Positions 41,533-53,398 of a stretch of DNA of 64,000 bases are shown in pieces (the first letter of the stretch is position 1; every line of letters starts with the position of its first letter). The notes below the pieces were generated by a model. It made no database searches. It was not told the DNA's origin and worked only from the letters and a program-made list of their open reading frames with translations. The stretch spans positions 124,001 to 188,000 of the forward strand of contig JBAOKB010000093.1 of assembly GCA_037044905.1 (NCBI GenBank). Direction: 5' to 3'. Origin of the DNA: Hortaea werneckii (lineage: Eukaryota > Ascomycota > Dothideomycetes > Mycosphaerellales > Teratosphaeriaceae). Made by a program: the position numbers and the translations under genes.

Positions 41533-43471
41533 ATGCTGAGCTTGACGTTGATAACGGCCTTACTCATTACCCTCTCCTTAGCAGCGCCTCATGACATCTT
41601 TGAAGGCGCGGTAAAACGGGACACTTCGTCAACCGAGAAACCGCTCCAGGTAGATCTTGGGTATGAAGTTTACCAAGGCTATCACAATGCATCATTCAAC
41701 TTAAACACATGGCAAGGAATAAGGTACGCTGCGCCGCCACTCGGTGAGAACAGATGGCGTGCTCCCCAAACGCCAGAAATCAATCGGGACCCAGTAATTC
41801 AGGCGGACTCTCTCCCTCCTCGCTGTCCACAGGGCTATCAAGCACCATCCAACCCGCGCTTCAACACCACTGGAGACGAAGACTGTCTTTTCCTCTCCGT
41901 CTACGCCCCTGCAAATGCTACCCGACCTCTCCCGGTCTTTTTCTGGATCCATGGCGGAGGATACGGAGCGGGTGACGGAAGCCAGGACATTGGTAACATA
42001 ACTCAAATCGGCGGCAACGACTTTGTCAGCGTCGTGATCCAGTATCGTCTGGGAGCTTTCGGGTTCCTCTCGTCAGACGAAGTCCACCAGTTCGGGGACA
42101 CCAATAGCGCTATTCTCGACCATCATTTTGCGTTGCAGTGGGTGCAGCAGCATATCCATAAATTTGGCGGTGATCCACGACATGTCACCATCGCCGGTGA
42201 ATCGGCAGGCGGAGGGAGTGTAATGCTACAGGCCATGGCGTATGGGGGGATGCTTGGAGACAGCCTGTTTGAAAATGCCATTGCGTCCTCGCCATACCTC
42301 CCGATGCAATATCCCTATAACGGCTGGCAGCCCTCTCAGGCATACTACGCCTTCGCCCAAGCCGCTGGTTGCTTTCCAGGACGAGCATACGGCAACACGA
42401 GCACTACCATCCTAGACTGCCTGCGCCAGGCACCAACCGACGTCCTCCAGGAAGCAAACGCTCGTATCAGCGGATCCGGGACCTGGGGAACCTGGGCTTT
42501 CTTGCCCGTGACCGACGGTGAAATCATCCGCGAACGACCTAGCAGCCAACTAACCAACGGCCAAGTGAACGGGAAACGCGTCATGTCCGGCAACAACGCC
42601 GCCGAAGGCACCGCATTCGTGATCCCGAACATCTCCACCGACAGCGACTTCGAAGCGTGGGTGAAGCTGGAATACCCAATGCTCACGGCGAACGACTACT
42701 CTCAAATCTTCACCGAATACTACGTCCCAGCCCCCAACACCTCCTCTGCCGTTCCACATGCAACATGCGGAGACTGCGGAAGCGACGACACCGCCGTGAA
42801 CGTCGGCTCCTTCATCGTCGGACCCCAGCAACGAGCCTACAATCTCTACGTAAGTTGACCCGGACTCCAATCCACCCCACCCCCCCCAAGTAATTCCCCA
42901 AAAATTGGGGAAACGAACAATGGCTAAACAAAAACCCTCCTCACTACTCCAGGCGGAAACAACCTTCGTATGCCCGAGCTACTGGCTCGCCGAAGCCTAC
43001 CAGCCGTCCGAAGGCAAAGCGGCATACAAATACCAATACTCGATCCCCGCCGCATCGCACGGGGCGGACCTCGCGGCCGAGGGCCTACGGGGCCAGGCGG
43101 CGAATGTTGGGGACGCATTCTACGAGGCCTTCACGACGATGTGGGCGAACTTCATCACGGGAGGGGATCCCTCGATCGCGAACGCGCTGGCGAATGGGAA
43201 TGGTAATGGTTCCGTAGTGGATGTGAATGCGGCGAGTGATTGGCCGGTATACACGACCGAGGGGCCGGGGGCGTACCAGATGCTGAATTTGAATGAGACG
43301 GGCGGGATGCCGTATAGTGCACAGGTCGTTTCTTCCGCCGCCAACGTGACGCAGTATGAAGGCCCGGGGTTGATGAATGACATCCAGGCGACGAACGCGT
43401 ATACTTGGGAAGGCGGGAGAGGAGCAAGATGCGATTTTTGGAAGAGGATTGGTTCACGAGTACCGGAGTAA
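41533..43471 (+). CDS. Secreted type-B carboxylesterase/lipase
   Basis: Exons 41533-42849 and 42953-43471 (103-nt intron) encode 611 aa. MLSLTLITALLITLSLAAP is a clear secretion signal. The alpha/beta-hydrolase features are the substrate-entry block WQGIRYAAPP, EDCLFLSVYAP, the oxyanion hole HGGGYGAG and the nucleophile elbow GESAGG with Ser 224. The acid member probably lies in NNAAEGTAF and the His in ASHGADL. Cys residues pair as in cholinesterase-fold enzymes, and several NxT/S sites suggest N-glycosylation. It should hydrolyse esters outside the cell; the substrate cannot be read from sequence. I used the ATG at 41533 because signal-peptide geometry fits it. It lies in a stretch of secreted enzymes (with a histidine phosphatase and GH12 further on). 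Confidence 0.93.
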
Positions 43472-43778
43472 GGTAGGCACATTGGACTCATTTCTTAACA
43501 GAAAGAAGAAGCTGGGTTGCGCCAGCCATGCTTTTATTCCGCTAGATACAAATGCTTTTTTAAAAAATCTTCTTCATCTCGGACTTTTTTTCATGCACTC
43601 ATATCATGTCTTCATCGTCATCGCTCATTGAGATGATGGGTTGTTGTATCAACAAGCTCGGGTATCACAAGTTTCACATCACGCATGCCAATGCGCGCCA
43701 CCAAATGCCATCAGAAAAGAACAACCTTACTCCAGCGCATTCAGCGATCTTTCGACAACAGTCCTGCCGCTTTCAAAT
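43472..43778. other. Convergent 3' intergenic region
   Basis: 307 bp between convergent stops of the esterase and KAP121. Likely overlapping 3' UTRs; an AT-rich stretch near 43550-43590. No gene seen. Confidence 0.6.
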
Positions 43779-46700
43779 TTAGCGGCGCAAATATTGGACA
43801 AGCTGCTGGACCTTGCCCTTTGTCTCGTCAGAAAGCTGCTCCTCCGGAGGACCGAGGACCTTCTCGAACACCGGTATCAGGCGCTCGGTCTGACTCTGCA
43901 TCACACTATTCTGGGCTTGGTACAGAGCAACGATCATGTCAAAGACCGGTTCGTTTTCTCTGAAGTCCTCCTTGAGGGGCAAAATGTCCACCAACCTTGG
44001 CAGCACCTCCTCGAGTGGGACGTTCTGGGGAGCCTTCTTGATCATGCGCGACACGCAGCCGGCAGCATTGTCAAGCAAGCGAGCCTCGTGCTCTGATGGC
44101 GATGCGCTCTGCTTCGCCAACAGCGGCTCAAGGGTCTGGAGGATGGTGTTGTAGTTGCCCAGGACCTCCTTTGCGTCATTGCTGTTCAAGCACAGCAGAC
44201 CAATCGCGAAAGCCGCATTGCTCTTGACCTCTGGATCCTCATCACCGAGGCGCTTCTGCAGCACACGCATCAAGCGCCCAGTGTACGCTGTGCATCCATC
44301 TTGCATGCCCTCAACACACTCACCGATGGTACCAACGGAGGCAGAGCGCTCGAAACGCTCCTGGCTCGAAGTGTACTTGACGACTGGGGACTCGAAGATC
44401 TTCCACAGCTCGGAGAACTGGGGTCCGAGAGCAGTAGACAGGGCAGTGATTACTTCCATCGCGGTTTCAATGGCGAGCCAGTCGTACTCGGAGCTCTCGG
44501 CCTCCAACGCATCCGCCTCATCCAGATCTTCCTCGAGCTTCTGGCAAGGATGCTGCTTCTGCAACAGCATCATGAGAAGAGCAGTGATCTGCTCAAGCGG
44601 AGTAGAGTTGCCGGGGGTTGGGCCAGGGGCAAGGATGGCAGGGCCGCACAGCTTGAGCGTAGCAGCCATGTTGCGGTTGATCTCGGTGACAGTAGCCCTT
44701 TTTTCGCAATTAGCAAATGTTCATGACGTTCGTAACTCCAAATGACGCAGTAAAAGGCAAACAATTCAGAAACAGCCTCTATCGTTTTCGCAGCACTTGT
44801 CCGTAGACATCTGAGTGAGCTGGGTATACGTAGTGTTGTCATCAGTGTAAAAAGGGTATTCAAAAGCAAAGAAAGCATCACGTACCTGTCCATCTCCTCC
44901 TCCCAAAGCGCGAGTGATCCCTTCATGACAAGATCACCGAGCTTCTCAAGGTCAGCAGAGGGCTTGACCTTGAGTGGGAGGCCGGGTTGCCATTTCTGCA
45001 TGCCACCGTCCTCAGCTAGGCCCCAGAGGCAGGCATATGCTCGCCACATGGTTCCGACAGCGGACTTGCGCACACCTTCGTAGCTGTGGTCAAGAAGTGG
45101 CAGAACAACTTCGACAGTCTTCTGCATGTATGGCAGGTACTTGGCCTTCGTGTGGGTGAGCACATCACCCAAAACTTCGACGGCAATTTCCTTCTCCATT
45201 GCAACACCGGTGACGGCACCAAGGTCGTCCCAGTCGTCGTCATCCTCATCGCCCTCCATGAGTTCTTGCACCAAGTCATCCTCTTCATCGTCGCCACCTT
45301 CTGCGCCTTCGACGACACCACCAGCGCCTGCAACCTTAATCTTCTTGCCGGCGATGGTGACCTCCTGGCCAACGAGGTCTGAAGCCTCAGCGCCAAGCTG
45401 GACCTCAGAGTCGGTCTCCTCCTGCTCCAAGCAGTCAAGCAGAGCTTTAACTACACCAGGCAGGAAGGGATCGAAGTTCTCTTCGTATACTCTTGCGAGA
45501 GTAGACCAGAGAATGTAGCTAGTCTCTTTCAGCCGCTGGTTGTCGAGATGCAGACCCTCCTCAGAAGAGTGCATGAGCGGCTGAACGAACTGTTGGAATG
45601 CCTCGGCACCGACTGCACCTGCAACCTTGCCCAAGGCGTCGATAGCGATGGAACGGAGCTCGAGCTCATCCTCGTCATCCTTGATTGAGATGAACTTGCC
45701 GAGGGTCTGCATGGACTTCTCGAAATATGGCTTGAAGGCCTCTTCTGCACCGGCTGCGATAGAGCCAACGGCAGATACGGCAGCCATCTGGACTCGGTGG
45801 TCCTGATGCTCGACGAGCATAGCGAAGCGCGGCACAAGCTCGTTGACGTACTTCGATGCGTCTTCCTGGTCGAAACCTTCGATAAGAGAGTCAACGGCCA
45901 TGCAGGAGGCCTTGAGAATGTGAGAGTTGAGCTCGTACTCCTTGGAGCTTGGCTGGGCCGACCGCATCGCCTGGAGGGCAAGGTCAAAGTTCTTGATCAG
46001 AGCAGGGATCAAACGGGCATGCTCCTTGCTCATGTCCTCAGCGAGGTCGTCTGCAAGACGAGCGACGCCGTTCAGTGCGGCAGACCGCACGCCGCTGTTC
46101 TGATCTTCAAGTAGGTGTAGTACCACCGGCAGAATCTCTTTGAGCTGGGTAGCAATAAAGTCGGGTGCGCCCTCAACACACATGCCGAGAGCCAAGATAC
46201 CTGCACGACGGTGGGAGGGATCTGGGTTCTGGACGTAAGGTCCAATGGCCTTCAACAAGGGTACTGCGACCTGGCTGGGAGGCAGAGACTCGGACAAGAT
46301 GTCGAGCAAGCCTAGTGCTGATCTGGCCGGTGACACCTCGTCTTCTTCAGATGGGAGCTCTTCAAGCTCAGTTGCGATCTGGATACACATCGTCGTCATT
46401 TGCTCGCCAGCCTTAAGGCTCTGCACCTTCAGTTTCCGGTACCGGGCAGCCTGCATCAAGAAGCTCAGTGCCTGGCTACGGACATCTTCGTCAACTTCGG
46501 TGTTAGCTGACACTTGCATGAAGAAGTGCAGCAGGTCGCCGAAGTGAGTGTTGAGGAAAGCAGATTCGTACGACAGCAACTTGTTGAAGACGTCGAAAGC
46601 CTGCATGGCATGCTCCTCATCATCGGTCTCAATGCAGTGCTGCAGGATCTTGACCATATGAGGGATTGTGTCCTGAAAGCTCTTGAGACTCTTCATGTCC

Positions 46701-47290
46701 TCGTCGGTGTCAAGCACCATAGCCAACTCAGAGAGAGCCAACATGGTGTTGATCCTGACCTCGACCGACTCGGGGTCCTGCACAGTGCGGTTGAACAGGG
46801 TGAGCATCTGGGTCATGTTCTCCTGGAAGATGTCTGGCATGGCCTCCAGGAGGGTGAAGATGATGTAGATGCCCACTTCCCGGTGCCGTACCTGCTGGCT
46901 GGTAGCAGCCTGCTGCAACATCCCGGGAAGCTCCTCCCACTGGCCATCTTCGAGGTCAACCTTGGCGATCGCAGCAATGACTCTCGCCTTGCTGTGCCTT
47001 GGCTTCGCGTCGGTATCGTCAATCGTCGACTGCAGCAGCTGCTGTCTCAGCTGCGGCTTCGCATCCTGCGGGACGTTCAGCCAGTGCTTCGACACCAGCT
47101 TGCGCACTTCCACAGCGGCGAGCTGGCGGAGCTCGGGAGACTGGTTGGAGGTGATGATGTGAATCAAAGCCACTACCGACTGAGGGGAAGTGTAGTAGGA
47201 CTTGTTCAGCTGGCCGGTAGCCTGCTTCACCTTGTTGGTGTCCGGCTCCAGCAGAGCTCGCAACAGCGAGACGAACTCCTGCTCATCCAT
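43779..47290 (-). CDS. KAP121: Importin beta-3 / karyopherin Kap121 (IPO5)
   Basis: Minus-strand exons 47290-44886 and 44697-43779 with a 188-nt intron give 1,107 aa, close to yeast Kap121 and human IPO5. The start MDEQEFVSLLRALLEPDTNK fits the family; an in-frame ATG-less extension upstream is ignored. The protein is a solenoid of HEAT repeats (for example LRQLAAVEVRKLVSKHW, SGVRSAALNGVARLADDL, EGVRKSAVGTMWRAYACL), with an acidic loop (DEEDDLVQELMEGDEDDDDW) about two-thirds along. It imports ribosomal proteins, histones and other cargo through nuclear pores, released by Ran-GTP. The intron was placed by rejoining EEEMDR and ATVTEINRN; it is longer than the local norm, so a small missed exon cannot be ruled out. 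Confidence 0.95.
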
Positions 47291-47879
47291 CGTGGGTGAT
47301 AGAGAGCGAGGAAGGGAAAGGAAGGATGATGCAGGACCAAAAGAATGTGAGGAAAGGTGGGATATGTAGCGAAGCAAAACGCGCTCCAACTTTTCTTGCT
47401 AGCCCCATTAGCCCTTCGGCAGGGTCTGAGCTTAGCGCCTTGACCCATCCGCTTGCCATCTCTTCGTCTCCTCCAAAGTCCTGTCTATCTACCGAGATTT
47501 CCCCGTATATCCTCAGGCATTCATCTCATCTCACACCCGTGGACGTGACGACCTCACACCTCACCTTCTATGTCGGGTTAGATTTTCCCAGGGCCCACCC
47601 AGCGAAGTCAATGGTCTACGCTCCACATCTCACCCAACAGATTATTGTCGGCATATTGACGTCGAACACTACCACACCACCCTAGTAGAGGCTAACGGAA
47701 GATGGCATCGGTGCTGTCGACGTGGTCTGCGTGGTGCATGATATAGTTTTGCGGGAAGGTAGGGTTTCCAGTTTTCCCACTCATCCATTTCTGTCCGTCC
47801 ATTTCCCCATTCCAACGCAAGAACCAGGTCCCCATTGGTACGGCAGATCACAGACCCTCTCACCACCGTCGTATTGAAC
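47291..47879. promoter_or_regulatory. Divergent promoter, KAP121 / phosphatase
   Basis: 589 bp between divergent starts, pyrimidine-rich on the phosphatase side. No phosphate-response (Pho4-type CACGTG) box was noticed by eye. Confidence 0.45.
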
Positions 47880-49614
47880 ATGCAGACTTTGGCAATCGCG
47901 GCACTTTGCACCTTGGCCTCGGCTGCCCCGAGGAACGGAGAGGACTCTCAGTCCGATCCCACTCTGCTTCAAGACATCGACAAAATCTCGAAGCACTGGG
48001 GCCAGCTCTCGCCATATCGCGATAACGACGAGCGTTTTTTCGGTGTTCAAGACGTCGGACTTCCCGATGGCTGTCAGGTCGAACAGGTGCACAGCTTGCA
48101 ACGTCATGCACAGCGCTTTCCAACATCTTACTTCGACGACGGCCTGAATGATGAGCGATTCGCAGCTAAGATAGCCAATTTCACGGCAGCGAATCCAAAT
48201 GCAAGTTTTGCCGGCCCTTTGAGCTTCCTCAACACCTACAGGTATCTTCTTGGAGAGTCCTACCTGACTGGTAAAGGCGCAGCAACAGAGTTCGAAAGCG
48301 GCGTTGCCTTTTGGAATCAATACGGTCGAATTCTGTTCGACGCAGAGCCGGAGCAGCTACAGTATGAGCCATTCTACCGCAACGGCAGCACTCGCCCCAA
48401 ACCCCTTCTGAGGACTACCAGCCAGTCCAGGATCGAGAACTCTGAAATCTCCTGGGCGCTTGGCTTCTTTGGTCCAAGCTTTTACAAAGAAGCCATGCCA
48501 GGGTTGAACAGCTTTGTCAACGGGAGTCTTTTCGACGTGCTCATAATCCCAGAGGGCGGCACCGAGAATAATACACTAGCCTCCTATGACAGTTGCTTCG
48601 AAGACCTGTTGCAATCAGCGTATCTGGGCGACTTGGATTTGCTATTCCAGTACGTTCCGTTGTACATTGGCAACGCGACCGCACGAATGAATCAGTATGC
48701 ACCTGACGGCTTCACTTTCAACAATAACGACACGTACGCTATGCAGAGCATTTGTGCATATGAGCATGCGTATATCGGCATGAGCGACTTCTGTAGTCTT
48801 TTCACTGAAGACGAATGGGCCGCATTTGAGCAAACTCTTGATATCGAGTGCGTGATTATCCAGAAATCGACACTTTTGTCCAACTGCGCTGACCTGATGT
48901 AGATACTACTACGACTACTCATTCGGATCACCAACAGGTCGCGCACAAGGCCTCGGCTATCAACAGGAACTTCTTGCCCGGCTGACGGACCAATACATCA
49001 CCAACAGTAACAGCTCCGTGAACTCCACCCTCACCGACAACCCCAAGGACTTCCCCCTGCAAAGGCCTTTCTACGTAGACTTCTCACACGACGACATCAT
49101 CGTCTCAGTCCTGACCTCCATGTCAATAGACTACTTCCGCGAACACCCTAATCTATCCGAATACCCACCGGACCCCGCTCGCCACTTCCTCCTCTCCCAC
49201 CTAACTCCCTTCGGCGCAAGACTAATCACAGAAGTAATCGGCTGCGCAGCGCCCGAACCCGAACCCGTCCACGATCACAGGACGACCTACTATCCCACCC
49301 AATACGGCTACGACTCCACCAACGCGCCGCACAAATTCATCCGAATGCGCCTGAACGACGGCATCCTCCCACTCAATACGATCCGGGGAGGTTTCTGCGA
49401 AGGCCGCTCCGATGGCATGTGTGGCAAAGAAGATTTTCTGGCTTCGCAGTATGAAGCGATGGAGTTGGCGAATTATGATTTTGCTTGTTTTGCTAACTAT
49501 ACGATTCTGGATCCGACGAATGGTAGGGATTATGATGGGAAGGTTTCGAATGGGACGAAGGGGATCGTTGTACATGATGGCCGGATCGATGCTGAGTATG
49601 TTGAGAGCTTGTGA
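47880..49614 (+). CDS. Secreted histidine acid phosphatase (phytase-like)
   Basis: Exons 47880-48847 and 48903-49614 with a 55-nt intron (GTGCGT donor, GCTGAC branch) encode 559 aa. MQTLAIAALCTLASAAP is a secretion signal. The catalytic motif reads RHAQRFP (Arg 75, His 76), with Ala where the classical RHGxRxP has Gly; some fungal family members share this. The proton-donor motif is SHDD (His 385, Asp 386). Cysteine positions and many NxS/T sites fit a secreted glycoprotein of the branch-2 histidine phosphatase clan (acid phosphatase or 3-phytase). Likely role is release of phosphate from organic esters outside the cell; the substrate is not determinable. The C-terminus carries a family-like cysteine cluster (GGFCEGRSDGMCGKEDF). 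Confidence 0.92.
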
Positions 49615-49801
49615 GGTTTTAGGTGGAGAGATGTGAGAGGAGGGGAAGCTGTGTTTGGGACGTAGGAAGGTATCACGCAGCCAATGCCTTCTGGGCAACT
49701 CATCGTTCCGTGCGAGGGCTCCCAATCGCAGAAGGGGAAAATAAAAGAAAAAATAAAGAAAGCAAAGAGAAATAAAAACTGGAAGACTTTCGAAGACCAA
49801 A

Positions 49802-51787
49802 CTACTTCCAACGCTCCCTCAAAACCTTCGGCCCACCCGCGCGTCCATTCGTCCCAGTCGCCCCGAGCGGCCTCTTCCCATTCCCGTTCAACCCCGTCAC
49901 CCCATTAACCTTCTCATTCCTAATCTCGGACCTCGTATGGCGCACGAGCGCTCTATTCCCATGCTTCGCCGCGTCCTCATCAGCCTCACCCTCAGCATCC
50001 TCGTCTTCATCCCCCACGGCGTCGACCTCCTCCCCATCCACCATCTCATCGACCACGACGCCCGGGTTCGGCGGGGTCTCGTAATCCCAGCCGATAATGG
50101 TGGAGGTGTCGCCGGCGGGAGACTCGTGGATGTTCCCGCCGGGCTTAGGTCGCGTCATGGGTCCGCCGACGCCGAAGATGGCGCCTTGCATGATCATGTC
50201 GCCTCTCATCTGCTCGCTGCTGGGATCCGTCTCGTGGCGCTCATAATTGATGATATCGGTTCTGGCGTCAGCTTTGGCCGCCGCAGCGCCGGAATGTGTA
50301 GGTTTCCCACCGGGTCCTGATGCCGTTTGAGCGGTGGAACGTCGCTGTGTAGCTTTGACTGCTGTGCGCCATTTGTTTAGGAGTGCGTCGGCGTCGTAGT
50401 CGACGTTGGCGGCCGCTTGGGCGTACAAATGGCTTGAGGCGTGCTGCATTTCTTTCATCAAAGCAGCTGGGGCGGGGACAGTGTTTGGGGGATGCAGTAG
50501 ATACTCGCGAGGCAGCTGGCAGCGACTCAAGCGGTCGTATTCGGCCTCTAAATGCCTGATGCGATTTTGAGCTGCTTCAAGCTCGGTCTTCTGGTGTTCT
50601 TTGGTCTCATTGGCGCGCGACACAGACCGAAGAGTCTCTAGAATCCAGGCTTCCTGACGTTGGCTTTCAGAGAGCTGACTCCAATGCTCGAACGCGGACT
50701 GCAGATGGGCGTTGTGTCGAAAAACATCGCTGTCTAGCCAATTGTTGACGTTGTAATTACGGACAGTGGCAAGACGGTGGGATAGGGCATTGCTAAGGCT
50801 TTCCATTTGCGCGGGGCCGGGTGGTTTCAAGGTCCAAGTGTTGGGTCCTGGAAAAGGCGTAGAACTGAACAGAGCGGGCGGCGCAGGCAGGAGTGCAAGA
50901 CAAAGTCCTGGAAAAGAGAGTGAGAAGAAATCCACGTCATCAAAAAGCTGCTTTGGCTCCGTCTTCGCCTTGGCTGCCTCGAGGCTCCCCATGATTTCCC
51001 TCAGAGCCAGTTCTGCCGCTCGGCCTACCTCGGCAGCTTCTTGCAGCTTCAAAGTAGACATGTCTTCGGTCTCTGGTCTTTGCACACGGTTCCCGGCGTT
51101 GTCCTTTCGCATCTGCTGGATGCGCTGTACCTGCCCGAATGATTCGCCGTGTCGCTGGGATGGGTTGCTCGAGGGCCGACGCGGCGGGAGGTCGTTGATC
51201 ACACCGGTCGCCTGCCAATTGGGAGCATTGAAGGAAGTCTGCACTGGTCCTTGATGCTCTTTCATGGGGTTTGACGGAGGTTCGTACTCTGGGCTGGCAT
51301 CTGTCACCCTGGCTGCCAGACCATGCTGCGGATGCAATGATGGGCCGCTACTGGTATGTGTCTTTCCAACGCTACCACTACCGCCACCGCCACCGCCACC
51401 GCCACCGCTGCCGCTGCCGCTTGGCTCCGGATCGGGCGTGCCTGCCTCGCTGCCGTTCTTTCCCCATCCGCTGGCATTGATGTTCGCGCCTGGCTTCAGG
51501 TTGGCCTTTGGCTGTCTCCGTGTGATGCCGCCCCGAAGCTTCTTAATCTCTTCCACATCATGTACTCCGTCGGCCGGCTTCGGGTTGCGAGGCTTGATGT
51601 ACAGATCTAAGTGCCTTCCTAGGCTAGAAGAGGTGAAGGCCTGCCCGCAGAACGGGCAGCTGCGATCTTTCGCCGATCTCAAGTTTTGGCTCGAGCCGTC
51701 CGCATGGTGTGACGAGGTCGGCGTTGAAGCGGCAGTCTCGTTCTCGGGACGTCCGTCGTCGCGATTGTTCGGTGAAGTGCCCGTCAT
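49802..51787 (-). CDS. Conserved fungal protein with N-terminal zinc finger
   Basis: Single exon, 661 aa. Near residue 44 there is a C2H-type finger (CPFCGQAFTSSSLGRHLDLY), followed by a conserved basic element (VHDVEEIKKLRGGITRRQ) that I recall in other ascomycete hypothetical proteins. A low-complexity Gly/Ser run (about residues 125-140) comes from GGT/GGC repeats. The middle holds a helical region (STLKLQEAAEVGRAAELALR) and a motif FFSLSFPGLCLALLPAPPAL with STPFPGPNTWTLKPPG. A coiled coil lies near residues 400-440, with acidic and basic tails. The finger plus basic regions suggest nuclear nucleic-acid binding; this is inference. It is convergent with the phosphatase gene, with only 187 bp between stops. 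Confidence 0.85.
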   Translation of the reverse strand: MTGTSPNNRDDGRPENETAASTPTSSHHADGSSQNLRSAKDRSCPFCGQAFTSSSLGRHLDLYIKPRNPKPADGVHDVEEIKKLRGGITRRQPKANLKPGANINASGWGKNGSEAGTPDPEPSGSGSGGGGGGGGGSGSVGKTHTSSGPSLHPQHGLAARVTDASPEYEPPSNPMKEHQGPVQTSFNAPNWQATGVINDLPPRRPSSNPSQRHGESFGQVQRIQQMRKDNAGNRVQRPETEDMSTLKLQEAAEVGRAAELALREIMGSLEAAKAKTEPKQLFDDVDFFSLSFPGLCLALLPAPPALFSSTPFPGPNTWTLKPPGPAQMESLSNALSHRLATVRNYNVNNWLDSDVFRHNAHLQSAFEHWSQLSESQRQEAWILETLRSVSRANETKEHQKTELEAAQNRIRHLEAEYDRLSRCQLPREYLLHPPNTVPAPAALMKEMQHASSHLYAQAAANVDYDADALLNKWRTAVKATQRRSTAQTASGPGGKPTHSGAAAAKADARTDIINYERHETDPSSEQMRGDMIMQGAIFGVGGPMTRPKPGGNIHESPAGDTSTIIGWDYETPPNPGVVVDEMVDGEEVDAVGDEDEDAEGEADEDAAKHGNRALVRHTRSEIRNEKVNGVTGLNGNGKRPLGATGTNGRAGGPKVLRERWK

Positions 51788-52326
51788 TCTGTTGCGAGTC
51801 GCCGCCGGGTCTTCCCTCTGCCCCTCTCCAATGCAGCTTAGAAGCGACGGTTATCCAAGGTTCAAGTCGTTATTTCAGCATGCTTCCTACTACCACGACC
51901 TTCCGGCTGACAGCCCAGTGCACTGTCAACCAAAGCCACTGTAGCTCCCTCCCAAGATCATATGTTGGTTGAAAAAAGGTGAGAAACTGTCCTGGAGCGT
52001 CCGTATGCCCAGAGCCGCCGGACATGACGTACCTTAACCCCGATCGTACTTCGCATTCGTCCCGAGTTGCTCGGGCTGAGAAGTCAGCCGCCGATCAAGG
52101 ATTGGCGGCGCATTGATTAGAAAGCACTGCACTTCCATCGCTTGCCCTCATCAACCCTATTGTGCTTTGGTCAGGGCGCAGTCATCGCGGCCATGTTGAT
52201 GGGGACTCATTAAACCGTAATCAATACTTGGCAAGAGAGATACGAAGACTGATAATTAAGACCTACGCACTCTAATAATATGGTACGGCAAATACTTCAC
52301 CCAGGCTTTACCGCCTACGCGCATGC
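51788..52326. other. 539-bp intergenic region
   Basis: Contains the promoter of the zinc-finger gene and the 3' flank of the transporter gene, both minus strand. No further gene or repeat seen. Confidence 0.6.
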
Positions 52327-53398
52327 CTACACCCTATCACTTGCATCGCTGTCATTCCTATCCCTCTTCGCCTTTCTCTGTTCTCGCCCCTTATCACTCC
52401 AGGGGAAGTGGACCACTGGGATCATAAAAAATGAGTTGCTAGGGTCTGCAATGCCAGCAATCATATTGTACCAAGCAATGAACGCCGCGGCAATTCCAAA
52501 TCCACCACTGAGTCGTGTGAGCGTCGGGTCTGGAACTCCGTCGTTGCTGGCTGCATCGAGGTAGGCTGAAGGAAATGTAACCGTCAGCAACTGTGCAAGA
52601 TTTTTTTCTTTTTCAAGCTTAGCGGTACTACACATGAGACTCGCCGCAACCTAGAAAGATGAATGCGATCCAGACACTACCAAAAGTAGTGAAAAACAAC
52701 GTAGAGCGCAACGTGCAGAGCCAGAAGATGATGGTAATAATCATCCAAGCAAAAATATAGAAGGCGAAAGCTGGACGACATGTCAGCAAACAGCCCCAAT
52801 TCTGGACATGACTTCAACAAGACATTCGTACCTGTATAAAAGTCGGGTATCCCGTAAGCATGCTCGATCCGAAACCCACCCGGCGTCAAGATAATGCCCA
52901 AAGATATCCAAAACCCGCCATACGTACTAAGGGCGGTGCCACCGAAGACTGTAGCAGAGCAAAGATGATTAGCTCTCAAACAATTCCAATCGAACTTACA
53001 CCATACCAAGTTACTTCTCACATACCATTGCCCAGCACAATCTCCCACATGCCCGCCAGCAACTGCACGAAGCCGCCATACGCGTAGGCAGGCGCCATCA
53101 CCATACTACTCTGCCCACCCAAGTTCCTCGTATTCAGGTTGATCATACTCAAGAGGAACGTAGTCAAAGCAAAACCACTCAGTCCCAAGGGAACAGGGTT
53201 CCCGAACTTGAACGGCGGAGGCTTGTAGAGACCTGGTTGCAGGCCGCCAGCGAAGGCGGGAAGACGCAAGGACTGTGTGCCATCGGAGTTGTTGCTGTGG
53301 ATGTGGGCGAGTGGGTTACCGCCGTAGTCGGGGTTTCGGTGCGGATGCTGGGCGATGTTCTCGCGATGTGAAGTCGGCGGTGAGGGCTTAGGAGGCAT
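52327..53398 (-). CDS. GPR1/FUN34/YaaH acetate-type transporter
   Basis: Minus-strand exons 53398-53026, 52948-52832, 52770-52651 and 52565-52327 (introns 77, 61 and 85 nt) give 282 aa. After a cytosolic N-terminus of ~80 residues come six predicted membrane helices. The family signature appears as NPVPLGLSGFALTTF, followed by GGFVQLLAGMWEIVLGN, GGFWISLG and FAFYIFAWMIITIIFWL; the C-terminal part ends SNSFFMIPVVHFPWS. AceTr family members (yeast Ato1/Ady2, Aspergillus AcpA) move acetate or ammonium across the plasma membrane. The third intron uses a weak GTTGCG donor but has a perfect GCTGAC branch; an alternative junction would insert about 14 residues. Carbon-source control is likely from the family, not shown here. 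Confidence 0.9.

Noticed and set aside
47291..47389. 33-residue N-terminal extension of KAP121
   Set aside because: It has no ATG at its start, and MDEQEF at 47290 matches the family N-terminus.
50820..50940. Possible intron in the zinc-finger gene (CTTTTCCAG acceptors)
   Set aside because: The frame is open throughout, and the encoded FFSLSFPGL-STPFPGP text looks like conserved coding sequence.
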